From NCBI RefSeq assembly GCF_037201975.1, contig NZ_CP147520.1:1550001-1614000 (forward strand): a stretch of 64,000 nucleotides of DNA, given 5' to 3'. Under the pieces are notes generated by a model, which did not search any database, was not told the DNA's origin, and was given only the letters and a program-made list of their open reading frames with translations. This document shows positions 8,171-16,738 of this stretch, in pieces. The DNA comes from Streptomyces sp. TG1A-60 (lineage in GTDB: Bacteria; Actinomycetota; Actinomycetes; Streptomycetales; Streptomycetaceae). How positions within the stretch are numbered: position 1 is the stretch's first letter; the number at the start of each line of letters is the position of its first letter. Both the position numbers and the translations under genes were made by a program.

Positions 8171-9372
8171 CAGACCTCGTGCCCTTCGCTGCTTGCGTCA
8201 AGGGTGCTGCTCGGCCGCTCCGCCGCCTCGGGATGTGTGGCGCGGCCCGCGTCCGTTCCCTGCTTGAAGGCGGCCATGATCGCTGCCGTGTCCTCACTGC
8301 GACGCTTCGGGGCCGGCGAGGCGGACGGGCCCGTCGAGACCAGGGCCATCGGCCGCTTGCGCCGCCGCTTGGGCAGACCGTCCTCGGTCGTGGCCATGGG
8401 CAGCGAGGGCTCGGGATCGGTCTCGTACGAGGGGGCACCCGCCTCGACGGTCGACGACACCTCCCTCGGCGTCACCGAGTCCACCGACGCCGTGGGCTGC
8501 TTCGGCTCCGGCATGCTGGTGAGCAACTCGTCGGGCAGCAGCACGACCGCCCGCACACCTCCGTAGGGGGAGGTGGAGTCCACCGACACGGTGAAGCCGA
8601 ACCGCTCGCAGAGCACACCGATCACCGCGAAGCCGAACTGCGGAGGGTTACCCAGCCCCGATACGCCCGTGGCCCGCTCGCTCGTCAGGAGTTTCTCGGC
8701 TCTGGCCTTCTCCTCCTCGTTCATACCGACACCGGCGTCGTCGACGATGATGCAGACGCCCTTGGGCACGGAACGGACGTTGATCTCGACCACGGTGTCC
8801 GGGCTGGAGTAACTGGTCGCGTTGTCGAGCAACTCCGCGAGCGCCAGCGCCACCGGTTCGACGACCCGGCTGGTGATGCCGAAGTCGACCTTCGACAGGA
8901 TCTGCGCCCGCTGGAAGTGCCGGATCCTTCCCTGGGCACTGCGCACCACGTCGTACACCGAGGCCACGTCACGGTGCCGGCCGAGCCAGCCCTCGCACAG
9001 CACGGCGATGGACTGTGCACGCCGGCCGAACTGCGCGTTCATGTGGTCGATCTCCAGGAGGTCCTGGAGCATGACGGAGTCACCGTACTTCCGCTGCAGC
9101 CCGGAAATGACGCGCTGCTGCTCGGCGGCCAGACCCTGCAATGTCCGCATGGCGGACTTCAGGGCCGTCCTCGTTTCTCCCTCGGCTTCCTGCTGGGCCG
9201 CACGGACGGATTCCGAGTATTGGCTCTCCAACTCGCCGTAGTGGTTCCTGAGCTCCGCGATCTCCTGTCGTAACTTCCGCGCCGCACGTCGCTGACGAAC
9301 AATCAGGACGGCGGCGACAAGGGCTACGGCAAGGAGTGCCCAGAGCGCCGGATTTTGCATGTATTGCGTCAT
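8170..9372 (-). CDS. cvnA: Conservon sensor-kinase-like protein CvnA
   Basis: A 400-residue membrane-anchored ATPase. A single TM helix spans residues 9-25 (ALWALLAVALVAAVLIV), followed by a coiled-coil region. The HATPase domain has N-box LAELLDNATSYSSP and G1 box DDAGVGMNEEE. No phosphoacceptor His box is evident, as is usual for CvnA. The C-terminal 120 residues are low-complexity with a basic patch (KRRRKRP). First gene of the five-gene conservon. Confidence 0.93.
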   Translation of the reverse strand: MTQYMQNPALWALLAVALVAAVLIVRQRRAARKLRQEIAELRNHYGELESQYSESVRAAQQEAEGETRTALKSAMRTLQGLAAEQQRVISGLQRKYGDSVMLQDLLEIDHMNAQFGRRAQSIAVLCEGWLGRHRDVASVYDVVRSAQGRIRHFQRAQILSKVDFGITSRVVEPVALALAELLDNATSYSSPDTVVEINVRSVPKGVCIIVDDAGVGMNEEEKARAEKLLTSERATGVSGLGNPPQFGFAVIGVLCERFGFTVSVDSTSPYGGVRAVVLLPDELLTSMPEPKQPTASVDSVTPREVSSTVEAGAPSYETDPEPSLPMATTEDGLPKRRRKRPMALVSTGPSASPAPKRRSEDTAAIMAAFKQGTDAGRATHPEAAERPSSTLDASSEGHEV

Positions 9373-10343
9373 GAGACCCTCTTCAGGCGGCCGAAAGCCA
9401 GCTACTGAATTCCCGTCAATTCACACAGACCGAAGGCCAGCCACTCGGGAGTTGCCATCCAGGCCTCCACCAGTGGCGAAAGATGCTCCTTTTGCACCCA
9501 TCCGCCCGTTCGGCAAGTGCCGTGATCGTATCATCACTCCGACTGATGACGGCCCGTCAACGTACGCAACACCGACGTGAGTTGACCCGCCCCGGAACGT
9601 CCCGCACGCGGGTGTACGGATGATAGACGGGTGCATTGCGTCACCCACCCCGAACCCTGCACGTCGCCGCAGTCGAGCACCGGCGGCCGAGTCCGCCGTT
9701 CGGACCGGGCCGGGCAAGCGGACGCTCGGCTCGTGGGGCCGCGAGGGTGTGGAATACGGGAGCGCCCACGGCCGGGGCGAGTCGGACGGGCGGCTTCGTC
9801 GACGGGGACGGCAGGACCGAGGCACCATCCACGCGTCACCATCCGTGGTTCCGCCCGCCGTTGGTGGTTCGGCCTGTCGCGCGGTGAGCCCCTCGGAAGC
9901 CATGATGGGCCGTAAGCGGAATTTCAGGGGGAGATCGCTGTGGGTGGGAACGACGGCCCTGACACCGGACCCGGGTCAGGGCACTCGTTTGACTCGCCAC
10001 GCCGTCGGCCAAGCCATCCCGACGTCGGCGCCGCTCCCCCGGACCCACGGGAAGCGCAGGCGGCGTGTTCGGGGAAACGGCGGTGTCGGCTGTACGCGGC
10101 CGTGTGCGGCCGGGGCACGCGTCCTCCGGCGGTCACCCCGGGTACGGGCGGCGAAGGCGGTTCGCCGGCATGCCGCCGACCGGGGCACGGCGTCACCGTG
10201 CGGAACGTGGAGGCCGGGCCGTGCGCCGGAGTTCGGCCGTCGACCCCGCACGACTCGCTCAGCTGATTTCGCCCCGAGGCCAAGACGACGAACCCGAGGC
10301 GGGTGTGCCTACGACCCGCCGCGCCACTACCACGGAGAGTGTC
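9373..10343. other. 970-base intergenic region without a convincing gene
   Basis: Open frames here are Arg/Pro/Gly-rich and lack domain signatures, ribosome sites and homology I can recognise. The region should hold the divergent promoters of the conservon (minus) and the flavoprotein (plus). I see no clear -35/-10 pair. Confidence 0.5.
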
Positions 10344-11840
10344 ATGTCACCCGAAGAGCATGGTCCCCTCAACAGACGTCAGTTCCTGTCCCGGTTCGGA
10401 GCCGGGACCGTAGCACTCGTGGCGGGCTTCGACCTGGTCGCCCGGCAGTGGGTGACCGAGGCCGCAGCCGCGGAAGGTGCCTCGTTCGCCACAGCGCCGT
10501 CTCTCGACGGCACCCTCACGTTCGACGCGGAGTCCATAGCGGCGAACTCGCACGACCAGGGCAACATCGTGTTCCGGAGACCGTGCGCGGTGCTCCGGCC
10601 GGGGTCGGTCCAGGACATCCGGAAGATGGTGGGCTTCTGCGCCCACCACGACATCAAGGTCGCACCGGCCGGTACGCACCACGCGATGTTCGGTCAACCG
10701 CTCGTGAGCGGTGGCCTGATCATCGAGATGCAGTCACTGAACACGATCCACTCGATCGGCACGGACGGCGCCGACGTCGATGCCGGCGTGCTGTGGAAGG
10801 ACCTGATCGAGGCCACGTACGAGCAGGGTCTCACGCCGTCGTCGATCACCAGCTACACCAAGACGACGGTCGGCGGGACGCTGTCCATGGGCGGCATCGG
10901 GATGATGTCGGCCTACCGGGTCGGCGCGCAGGTCGATCACGCCCGGAAGCTCCAGGTGGTCACGGGCGAGGGGCTGGTGAAGCAGTGCTCCGACACGCAG
11001 AACAGCGACCTGTTCGAGGCGGCACTCGCCGGACTCGGCCAGTGCGGCGTGATCACGCGAGCCACCGTCGATCTGGTACCGGCCAAGCAGCTGGCCCGGA
11101 CGTTCCGGATCGGGTACTCGGACATTCCGACCTTCTTCCAGGACGTCCGCGTCCTCGCGAACCGCGGCGAGTTCGACTCGCTCGGCAGCATTCCCCAGCC
11201 GGGTACGGCACAGCCCCTGACGCTGTGGGCCACCGTCTTCCACAACCCGGGCGAGGTACCCGACACGTCCCACCTCCTCCGTGGGCTCAGCTCGGCCGCG
11301 GACACGGCGCCCTTCGAGGACTCCCCCTATCTCGACTACATCTCCTTGGTCACCACGATGTACGACGCGTTCGCGGCGAACCTGGACTGGGACGCGAAGG
11401 TCAAGCCCTGGTCGGACCTGTTCCTGCCGGACGGCGCCGTCGAGAAGTACGTCGAGTCGGTGTTCACGTCGTTGACCTCCGAGGACCTTGGCCCGACCGG
11501 TTTCGGGCTGGTCTTCCCGATGCTGCGTTCGAGCTACGGCCGACCGCTGCTGCGGCTCCCCAGCGAGGCGAGCGGCCCCTGGGTGTGGCTGGTCAGCGTG
11601 CTGACCGATTCAGCGGAGTCCGGCCCCGATCCTGAGTTCGCGTCCCGGATGACGGACCGCAACTACCGCTTCTACCAGGAGGCGGCGGCCGTCGGCGGCG
11701 TGCGCTACCCGCACGGCGCCTGCCCGTTCACGGAGGCCGACTGGCAAGCGCACTACGGCTCGATGTGGTCGCAGTTCACCGCGTGGAAGCATCGCTACGA
11801 CCCGAGCGGCATCCTGACACCCGGTCCGGGCATCTTCTGA
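10344..11840 (+). CDS. Exported FAD-binding oxidoreductase, cytokinin-dehydrogenase-like
   Basis: A 498-residue VAO-type flavoprotein. A twin-arginine signal (NRRQFLSRFGAG, then an Ala-rich stretch to AEGA) indicates export. The FAD domain contains PAGTHHAMFGQPLVSGG, with a His in the position used for covalent flavin attachment, then VGGTLSMGGIGMMS and LAGLGQCGVITRATVDLVP. The C-terminus YDPSGILTPGPGIF closely resembles cytokinin dehydrogenases (YDPxxILSPGQxIF). The start ATG has GGAGAG nearby. The substrate is unproven; plant cytokinins or another amine are possible. Confidence 0.85.
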   Translation: MSPEEHGPLNRRQFLSRFGAGTVALVAGFDLVARQWVTEAAAAEGASFATAPSLDGTLTFDAESIAANSHDQGNIVFRRPCAVLRPGSVQDIRKMVGFCAHHDIKVAPAGTHHAMFGQPLVSGGLIIEMQSLNTIHSIGTDGADVDAGVLWKDLIEATYEQGLTPSSITSYTKTTVGGTLSMGGIGMMSAYRVGAQVDHARKLQVVTGEGLVKQCSDTQNSDLFEAALAGLGQCGVITRATVDLVPAKQLARTFRIGYSDIPTFFQDVRVLANRGEFDSLGSIPQPGTAQPLTLWATVFHNPGEVPDTSHLLRGLSSAADTAPFEDSPYLDYISLVTTMYDAFAANLDWDAKVKPWSDLFLPDGAVEKYVESVFTSLTSEDLGPTGFGLVFPMLRSSYGRPLLRLPSEASGPWVWLVSVLTDSAESGPDPEFASRMTDRNYRFYQEAAAVGGVRYPHGACPFTEADWQAHYGSMWSQFTAWKHRYDPSGILTPGPGIF

Positions 11841-12023
11841 CCCGTCGGGTTCAGGGCCCCGGCGAGAAGCCGGATCGCAGAACCGCTCGCGCTTGATCGC
11901 CGGCGCCGGTGTCGCCGCGGCCCTCCTCCGCCCGTGTCCGCTCCGGCCGACATCCGCCTCTCGCGGTGACGCGTTGATCCCGCGCGTCACCGCGAGCAGC
12001 GCCACAGGAGTAGCAGAAAATGT

Positions 12024-12052
12024 GTTCCGCAATGCGGAAGTCATTGCGGAAC
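12024..12052. promoter_or_regulatory. Orphan operator: TTCCGCAATGCGGAA plus third half-site
   Basis: GTTCCGCAAT and ATTGCGGAAC form a perfect 10-base inverted repeat spaced by 9 bases. The left arm also belongs to a tighter palindrome, TTCCGCA-A-TGCGGAA (12025-12039). The arrangement resembles IclR-family operators. No intact gene starts nearby, so it may have served a deleted allantoin/glyoxylate gene. Confidence 0.5.
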
Positions 12053-12097
12053 GGCGGCACCAGAGGCCCTATGGGATTCCCGGAGCAGCGCCGTCCT

Positions 12098-12119
12098 GCC
12101 TACGCAAGTGTGCGTAGGC
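12098..12119. repeat. 9-base hairpin GCCTACGCA-AGTG-TGCGTAGGC
   Basis: Perfect arms with a 4-base loop, no T-run. It may be a terminator or an operator; its partner gene is unknown. Confidence 0.45.
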
Positions 12120-12282
12120 CGTTTACGGAAACCTCAAATCAACCTCTGAACCCCTGCGCACGGGCTTCAACTGCCCCTGGGTGAGGGAACATTCTCATCA
12201 CACGAGGCCCGTCGGCACGGGGGCGGCGGGCCTCGACGGGGGAGCACACGGGGGAACGGGGGAGGACGGGGGAACCGGGGGA

Positions 12283-12403
12283 CCCCACGCCGCGGCAGTG
12301 CGACGAGGCGGCCCGCAGGGGAAGTCGCGCCGCCGCGGCGTGGGGTGTTCCGGCCCTCGGCGCGGAACGGGGCGGGCCGGCCCACCCTCCGGACGGGCCG
12401 GCC
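12283..12403 (-). terminator. Two inverted repeats downstream of the gcl remnant
   Basis: CCCCACGCCGCGGC (12283-12296) pairs perfectly with GCCGCGGCGTGGGG (12332-12345) across a 35-base loop. A second, 9-base GGCCGGCCC/GGGCCGGCC pair lies at 12375-12403. Both are just past the stop of the broken gcl, so they probably are its former terminators. Confidence 0.5.
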
Positions 12404-12437
12404 GCTGACGTCCGCGCGCTCTCGGTCGTCCGTGGCC

Positions 12438-12920
12438 TCAGACCTTCAACGGCCTGATCGACGTGGGCGCGTGGGCGGGCTCCGTCTTGAGGTCCTCGAA
12501 CTCCACCGCGTTGCCGATGTCGTTCGTCGTGGACATCGAGATGTCGGTGACGCGCTCCAGGATCGCCTCGACGACGACCTGCACCCGGTAGTCCGCCGTG
12601 AGCTTCTTCGCCTGCGCGAAGGCGGCGCCCGGCTCGTTCGGGTCGGTCGCCTCGCAGCTCAGGCCCTCCGAAACCTTGACGTGGTCGACGCCGTAGACGC
12701 CCGGCTCGGGCGAGTTGACGTTCTCGGACTCCAGGCTGACCTGGAAGCCGATGCCGAAGGCGCGCTGGGCCTGGCGGATCAGGCCCAGGTAGGAGTTGTT
12801 GACCAGGACGTGGACGTACGGGATGCGGCGCCGGCGCTCTGGGAGAGGCCGACGGTGGAGACGTACGGGTCTCGGGGCCGAAGGTCATGTTCATCTCCTC
12901 GTAGACGCGCTGCGGCTTGG
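12438..12920 (-). pseudogene. gcl: Glyoxylate carboligase remnant (5' missing, frameshift, internal deletion)
   Basis: Read on the minus strand, [18 protein letters not shown] is followed, one frame away, by YVSTVGLSQ. After a jump of about 60 missing codons it continues [53 protein letters not shown], ending KV-stop. These blocks are collinear with the C-terminal third of Gcl, which condenses two glyoxylates to tartronate semialdehyde downstream of allantoin. The TPP-binding GDFDFQF segment falls in the deletion, and everything before KPQ is gone. It cannot be functional. Confidence 0.88.
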
Positions 12921-13053
12921 GCCCGGGGCCTGGATCGTCAACGGCGTGGACAGCGGATCGGCCTGGCCGGTCGAGGAGTTTCCCTGCCGGAACGGCCTTG
13001 TCTGCACGACGATGAGGGGGCGTCTGCGATGTGGCCGGAGGTGGGGGTGGAGC

Positions 13054-13749
13054 ATGAGCGAGAGCATGCCGGTGCGGTGCCCGGACTGCGGGCGGGAGCA
13101 TCAGTACGCGGCCCCGGCCTACCCGTGCGCCTGCGGCACTCCCGTCGCCCCGCCGCTGAACCGCCGGGCCGCCCCCGCCACCCTCACCCACCACACCTGG
13201 GACGAGGACTGGGTCACGGTCCGCTGCGGGAGCTGCGGACGGCGGGACCAGTGGCCCCACCCCGAACTGGGGTGCGCCTGCGGAACCGTGCTCCGCGTCC
13301 CCGTCGCGGGCGCCCTGCGGCCACTGGGGGATCCGAACGGAGCCGACCCGGCCGCCCGTCCCCGTACAGCCTTCCAACCCGTCACCATCCGTGCCGCCCG
13401 CGACGCGGTCACCGCCGTCGCCCTCTATCTGCGCTGGCTGGGCTACCGGGACATCCGCCGCGCCGACCAGCGGCAGCCCTCCGGGGTCGGCCTGGCCGCG
13501 CGGGGCGTCCTGGCCCAGGTGGACCCCTCGGTCCGCCCGGCCTCGCCGCGCGACGTCGAGTGTCTGTGGCTGACCGCCATGACGGAGTCCACCGACTGCG
13601 TCTACTTCTCCCTCGCCGGGTACGCGCCCGACGCCCGCGACCGCGCCGACGGCCTGGGCGTCTGCCTGTTCGTCCTGGACCTCACGGGCACCCCGCAGCC
13701 GGTGAACGGCGCGGCGACGCAGCTGGTCGCCACCGGCGCGGGGACCTGA
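13054..13749 (+). CDS. Conserved protein with two zinc-ribbon-like motifs
   Basis: A 231-residue protein, ATG at 13054 after GGAGG. The first 100 residues carry paired cysteine motifs (CPDCGREH, CACGTPVAPP, CGSCGRRDQW, CACGTVLRVP), enough for two metal-binding ribbons. The rest is alpha/beta (AVTAVALYLRWLGYRDIRR, LGVCLFVLDLTGTPQPVNG) and resembles a restriction-endonuclease-like or viral-type fold only loosely. Such proteins are common and uncharacterised in Streptomyces. Its 3' end touches the acyl-CoA synthetase remnant. Confidence 0.8.
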   Translation: MSESMPVRCPDCGREHQYAAPAYPCACGTPVAPPLNRRAAPATLTHHTWDEDWVTVRCGSCGRRDQWPHPELGCACGTVLRVPVAGALRPLGDPNGADPAARPRTAFQPVTIRAARDAVTAVALYLRWLGYRDIRRADQRQPSGVGLAARGVLAQVDPSVRPASPRDVECLWLTAMTESTDCVYFSLAGYAPDARDRADGLGVCLFVLDLTGTPQPVNGAATQLVATGAGT

Positions 13750-13864
13750 GGGCCTGGGCCCCGGCGAGGGGCTGCCCCACGGCGGCGTACCGCTCCCGCA
13801 GCTCGGTCTTGCGCACCTTCCCCGACACCGTCATCGGGAAGGAGTCCAGGATCCGCAGGACCCG
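13745..13864 (-). pseudogene. C-terminal remnant of an acyl-CoA synthetase
   Basis: The minus strand reads RVLRILDSFPMTVSGKVRKT, then ELRERYAAVG. The PMTVSGKVRK block is the catalytic-lysine motif at the extreme C-terminus of ANL-family acyl-CoA ligases. Only about 40 codons survive, abutting the 3' end of an intact relative at 13874. The two tails differ in sequence, so this is a separate lost gene rather than a duplication of the neighbour. Confidence 0.75.
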
Positions 13865-13873
13865 CGTGTGCCG

Positions 13874-15553
13874 TCACCGGAAGTCCTCCTCGCGGTACTC
13901 CGCGTCCGAGCCCCGGGCCGTGGACTCGCGCAGCTCGATGCGGCGGATCTTGCCCGACACGGTCTTCGGCAGGTCGGCGAACTCCAGGCGGCGGACCCGC
14001 TTGTAGGGCGCGAGGACGGTCCGGGAGTGCTCGAAGAGCACCTTGGCGGTGTCCGGGCCCGGCTCCCAGCCGGCGGCCGGCACGATGTACGCCTTCGGCA
14101 CCGCGAGCCGCGTTTCGTCCGGCGCGGGCACCACGGCCGCCTCGGCGACCGCCTCGTGCTCCAGCAGGGCGCTCTCCAGCTCGAACGGGCTGATCTTGTA
14201 GTCGCTCGCCTTGAAGACGTCGTCGGCGCGGCCCACGTAGGTGATGTAGCCGTCCGCGTCCCGTGCACCGATGTCCCCGGTGCGGTAGTAGCCGCCGGCC
14301 ATGACCTCTGCCGTTCGGTCGGGGTCGCCGTGGTAACCGGTCATGAGGCCGACGGGCCGGTTGGAGAGGTCGAGGGCGATCTCTCCCTCGTCGGCGTCGG
14401 GGGCGCCCGAGACGGGGTCGAGGAGGACGACCTTGAAGCCGGGGCCCGGCCTGCCCATCGAGCCGGTCTTCAGGCGCTGGCCGGGGCTGTTGGAGACCTG
14501 GACGGCGGTCTCGGTCTGGCCGAAGCCGTCGCGGATGGTGACGCCCCAGGCGCGGCGCACCTGCTCGATGACCTCGGGGTTGAGGGGCTCCCCGGCCGCG
14601 ACGGTCTCGCGGGGCGGGGTGCGCAGCCGGGAGAGGTCCGACTGGATGAGCATGCGCCACACGGTGGGCGGGGCGCAGAAGGTGGTGACGCCCGCGCGCT
14701 CCATCGCGGCGAGCAGCCGGCTCGCGTCGAAGCGGGTGTAGTTGTGGATGAACACGGTCGCCTCCGCGTTCCACGGGGCGAAGAGGTTGGACCAGGCGTG
14801 CTTGGCCCAGCCGGGCGAGGAGATGTTGAGGTGGACGTCGCCGGGTTTCAGGCCGATCCAGTACATGGTCGCCAAGTGGCCCACGGGGTAGGACACATGG
14901 GTGTGCTCGACCAGTTTGGGCCGGGCGGTGGTACCCGAGGTGAAGTACAGCATCAGCGGGTCGGTGGCGTTGGTGGCGCCGTTCGGCTCGAAGCGGGCGG
15001 GCGCCGCGTAGGCGTCCTCGTACGGCCGCCAGCCGTCCACCGTGCCGCCGACCGTGGTACGGGTGTAACGGCCGGGTACGTCCTGGAACTTGGGGGCGTC
15101 CTCGGCCCGGACGATCACGTGCCTGACCCGGCCGCGCTCCACCCGGTCGCGCAGGTCGGCGGAGCCGAGCAGCGGGGTGGCGGGGATGAGGACGGCGCGC
15201 AGTTTCATGGCGGCGAGGGCGGTCTCCCACAGCTCCGCCTGGTTGCCGAGCATCACGAGGACGCGGTCGTCGGCGCGGACGCCGCGGTCCCGCAGCCAGT
15301 TCGCGGCCCGGGAGGAGCGCTCGGACAGCTCGGCGAAGGAGAGCCGGGTCTCGGTGCCGTCCTCTTCCACGATGTGCAGGGCGGTGCGGTCGTTCCCGCG
15401 TGCGATCACATCGAACCAGTCGAACGCCCAGTTGAAGTACTCCGGGCGCGGCCAGGTGAAGCCCTTGCAGGCCGTGGCGTAGTCCTCGCGGTGGGCCAGC
15501 AGGAAGTCCCGGGCAGCCCGGAACTCGTCCGTGGCGCTCGTCCTCGCCGACAT
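13874..15553 (-). CDS. AMP-dependent acyl-CoA synthetase (acetyl/medium-chain type)
   Basis: A 559-residue ANL enzyme forming acyl-CoA via acyl-adenylate. Motifs in order: P-loop LYFTSGTTARPKLVEHTH, DGFGQTET, GGYYRTGDIG, GRADDVFKASDYKISP, and the catalytic lysine in LPKTVSGKIRR. N-terminal YFNWAFDWFDV is typical of the medium-chain (ACSM) and AcsA-like group. The ATG has AGGAGG upstream. It is divergent from the GAF-LuxR regulator, whose promoter region it shares. Confidence 0.88.
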   Translation of the reverse strand: MSARTSATDEFRAARDFLLAHREDYATACKGFTWPRPEYFNWAFDWFDVIARGNDRTALHIVEEDGTETRLSFAELSERSSRAANWLRDRGVRADDRVLVMLGNQAELWETALAAMKLRAVLIPATPLLGSADLRDRVERGRVRHVIVRAEDAPKFQDVPGRYTRTTVGGTVDGWRPYEDAYAAPARFEPNGATNATDPLMLYFTSGTTARPKLVEHTHVSYPVGHLATMYWIGLKPGDVHLNISSPGWAKHAWSNLFAPWNAEATVFIHNYTRFDASRLLAAMERAGVTTFCAPPTVWRMLIQSDLSRLRTPPRETVAAGEPLNPEVIEQVRRAWGVTIRDGFGQTETAVQVSNSPGQRLKTGSMGRPGPGFKVVLLDPVSGAPDADEGEIALDLSNRPVGLMTGYHGDPDRTAEVMAGGYYRTGDIGARDADGYITYVGRADDVFKASDYKISPFELESALLEHEAVAEAAVVPAPDETRLAVPKAYIVPAAGWEPGPDTAKVLFEHSRTVLAPYKRVRRLEFADLPKTVSGKIRRIELRESTARGSDAEYREEDFR

Positions 15554-15587
15554 GTGTCCTCCTCATTGCCGGACGGTCGCCTGACAT

Positions 15588-15630
15588 CGTGTAATGCGTG
15601 ATACACGTCTCACTACCCCCGAACGGGGGT
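15588..15630. promoter_or_regulatory. Two inverted repeats in the acs/regulator divergent promoter
   Basis: CGTGTA-N8-TACACG (15588-15607) and ACCCCCG-AA-CGGGGGT (15615-15630) lie between the synthetase start (15553) and the regulator GTG (15657). Both are plausible binding sites for the GAF-LuxR protein. The first overlaps an ATG that would otherwise be an upstream start for the regulator. Confidence 0.5.
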
Positions 15631-15656
15631 GTGCGCCGCGCGGAAGGGGCGAGTTC

Positions 15657-16553
15657 GTGGCACTGGATCCCTCGGATTCCGTCGGGACGGCCTGGTCCGG
15701 CCGGGCGGACATGCGCGGCACGCTGAACCGGCTCCGGCGGGCCACCGGGCTGCCGCTCGCCTTCGCCGGGCTGGTCGAGCCCGGCCCCGGGCAACTGCGC
15801 ATCAGCGAACTCCAGGGCAACCGGACCACCGCACTCAGCGGCCTGGCGGTGCGCCCGGGGAACGGTCTCGGCGGCAAGACGGTGGCGCTGGCCCGTCCGT
15901 GCCAAGTGACCGACTACTCCGTCTCCCGCCAGATCAGCCACGAGTACGACGCCGCGGTCGATGCCGAGGGCATCCGCTCCGTCCTGGCCGTCCCCGTCGT
16001 CGTACGGCGGCAGGTCCGCGGGGTGCTCTACGGCGCCCTGCGCGCGGCCCGGCCGCTGGGTGACCGCGTCGTGGAGGCGGCGCTGGAGGCGGCACGGGAC
16101 ATGGAGCAGGCACTGGTGGTGCGGGACGAGGCACACAGTCTGCTGGCCGCGATCCGGGCCACCGTCGGGCACGAGGTCTCGCCGGGGGCGTGGGAGGAGG
16201 TCCGGGAGGCGCACGGGGCACTGCGCGCGCTCGCCCCGCGTATCGACGATCCGGTGCTGCGGGCGGAGCTGCTCCAGGTGTGCGGACGGCTGGCGGGGGC
16301 CACGGCCTCCGGCGCGGGCACCGGGCCGGCCACACCCGCCACGGACGGCGGCGGGGCGGTCGCCCTCACCCCGCGCGAGGTGGATGTGCTGGCCTGCGTC
16401 GCGGTGGGCGCGACCAACGCGGGCACCGCCGAGCGGCTGGGGCTCCGCCCGGAGACCGTCAAGGCGTATCTGCGATCAGCCATGCGGAAGCTGGGGGCTC
16501 ACACACGTCTGGAGGCGGTGGTGGCGGCCCGCCGGGCGGGGCTGCTCCCGTAG
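15657..16553 (+). CDS. LuxR-family regulator with GAF domain
   Basis: About 298 residues from GTG 15657 (VALDPSDSV), chosen over ATG 15594 because AAGGGG precedes it and the earlier codons overlap the operator-like repeats. A GAF domain occupies roughly residues 20-160 (LPLAFAGLVEPGPGQLRI, IRSVLAVPVVVRRQVRGVLYGA). The C-terminal LuxR HTH reads LTPREVDVLACVAVGATNAGTAERLGLRPETVKAYLRSAMRKLGAHTR. It is divergent from the acyl-CoA synthetase and probably controls it. Confidence 0.88.
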   Translation: MALDPSDSVGTAWSGRADMRGTLNRLRRATGLPLAFAGLVEPGPGQLRISELQGNRTTALSGLAVRPGNGLGGKTVALARPCQVTDYSVSRQISHEYDAAVDAEGIRSVLAVPVVVRRQVRGVLYGALRAARPLGDRVVEAALEAARDMEQALVVRDEAHSLLAAIRATVGHEVSPGAWEEVREAHGALRALAPRIDDPVLRAELLQVCGRLAGATASGAGTGPATPATDGGGAVALTPREVDVLACVAVGATNAGTAERLGLRPETVKAYLRSAMRKLGAHTRLEAVVAARRAGLLP

Positions 16554-16738
16554 GGCCGACGGTTCCCGGCCACTACCCCACCGGCGGGGTCGCCCGCTCG
16601 CTCTTCGGGTGACAGGCGTGCGCAATTCCTGATGACGTACCCTCCCTGTTATTTCCCTCACCAGGGCTAAGTTCCGAAATTCAAGGACCGGACGCCTAAT
16701 ATTGGCCCGGACACGACACTCGAGGGGAGCGGTGGCCC

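Larger units (their letters stand above)
11841..12437. other. Intergenic region with several hairpins, no gene
   Basis: About 600 bases with no credible coding frame. It holds the palindrome cluster at 12024-12052, a hairpin at 12098-12119, a G-rich tract (12233-12282, repeats of CGGGGGA type) and two terminator-like inverted repeats. It looks like leftover regulatory DNA of genes that are no longer here. Confidence 0.5.

Noticed and set aside
9620-11635. Long plus-strand open frame of over 600 codons
   Set aside because: It is an alternate frame of the flavoprotein gene with Arg/Gly/Pro-rich, domain-free translation.
12139-13377. Minus-strand frame of about 400 codons
   Set aside because: It crosses the gcl remnant in the wrong frame; the real similarity is in two other frames, so it is not a gene.
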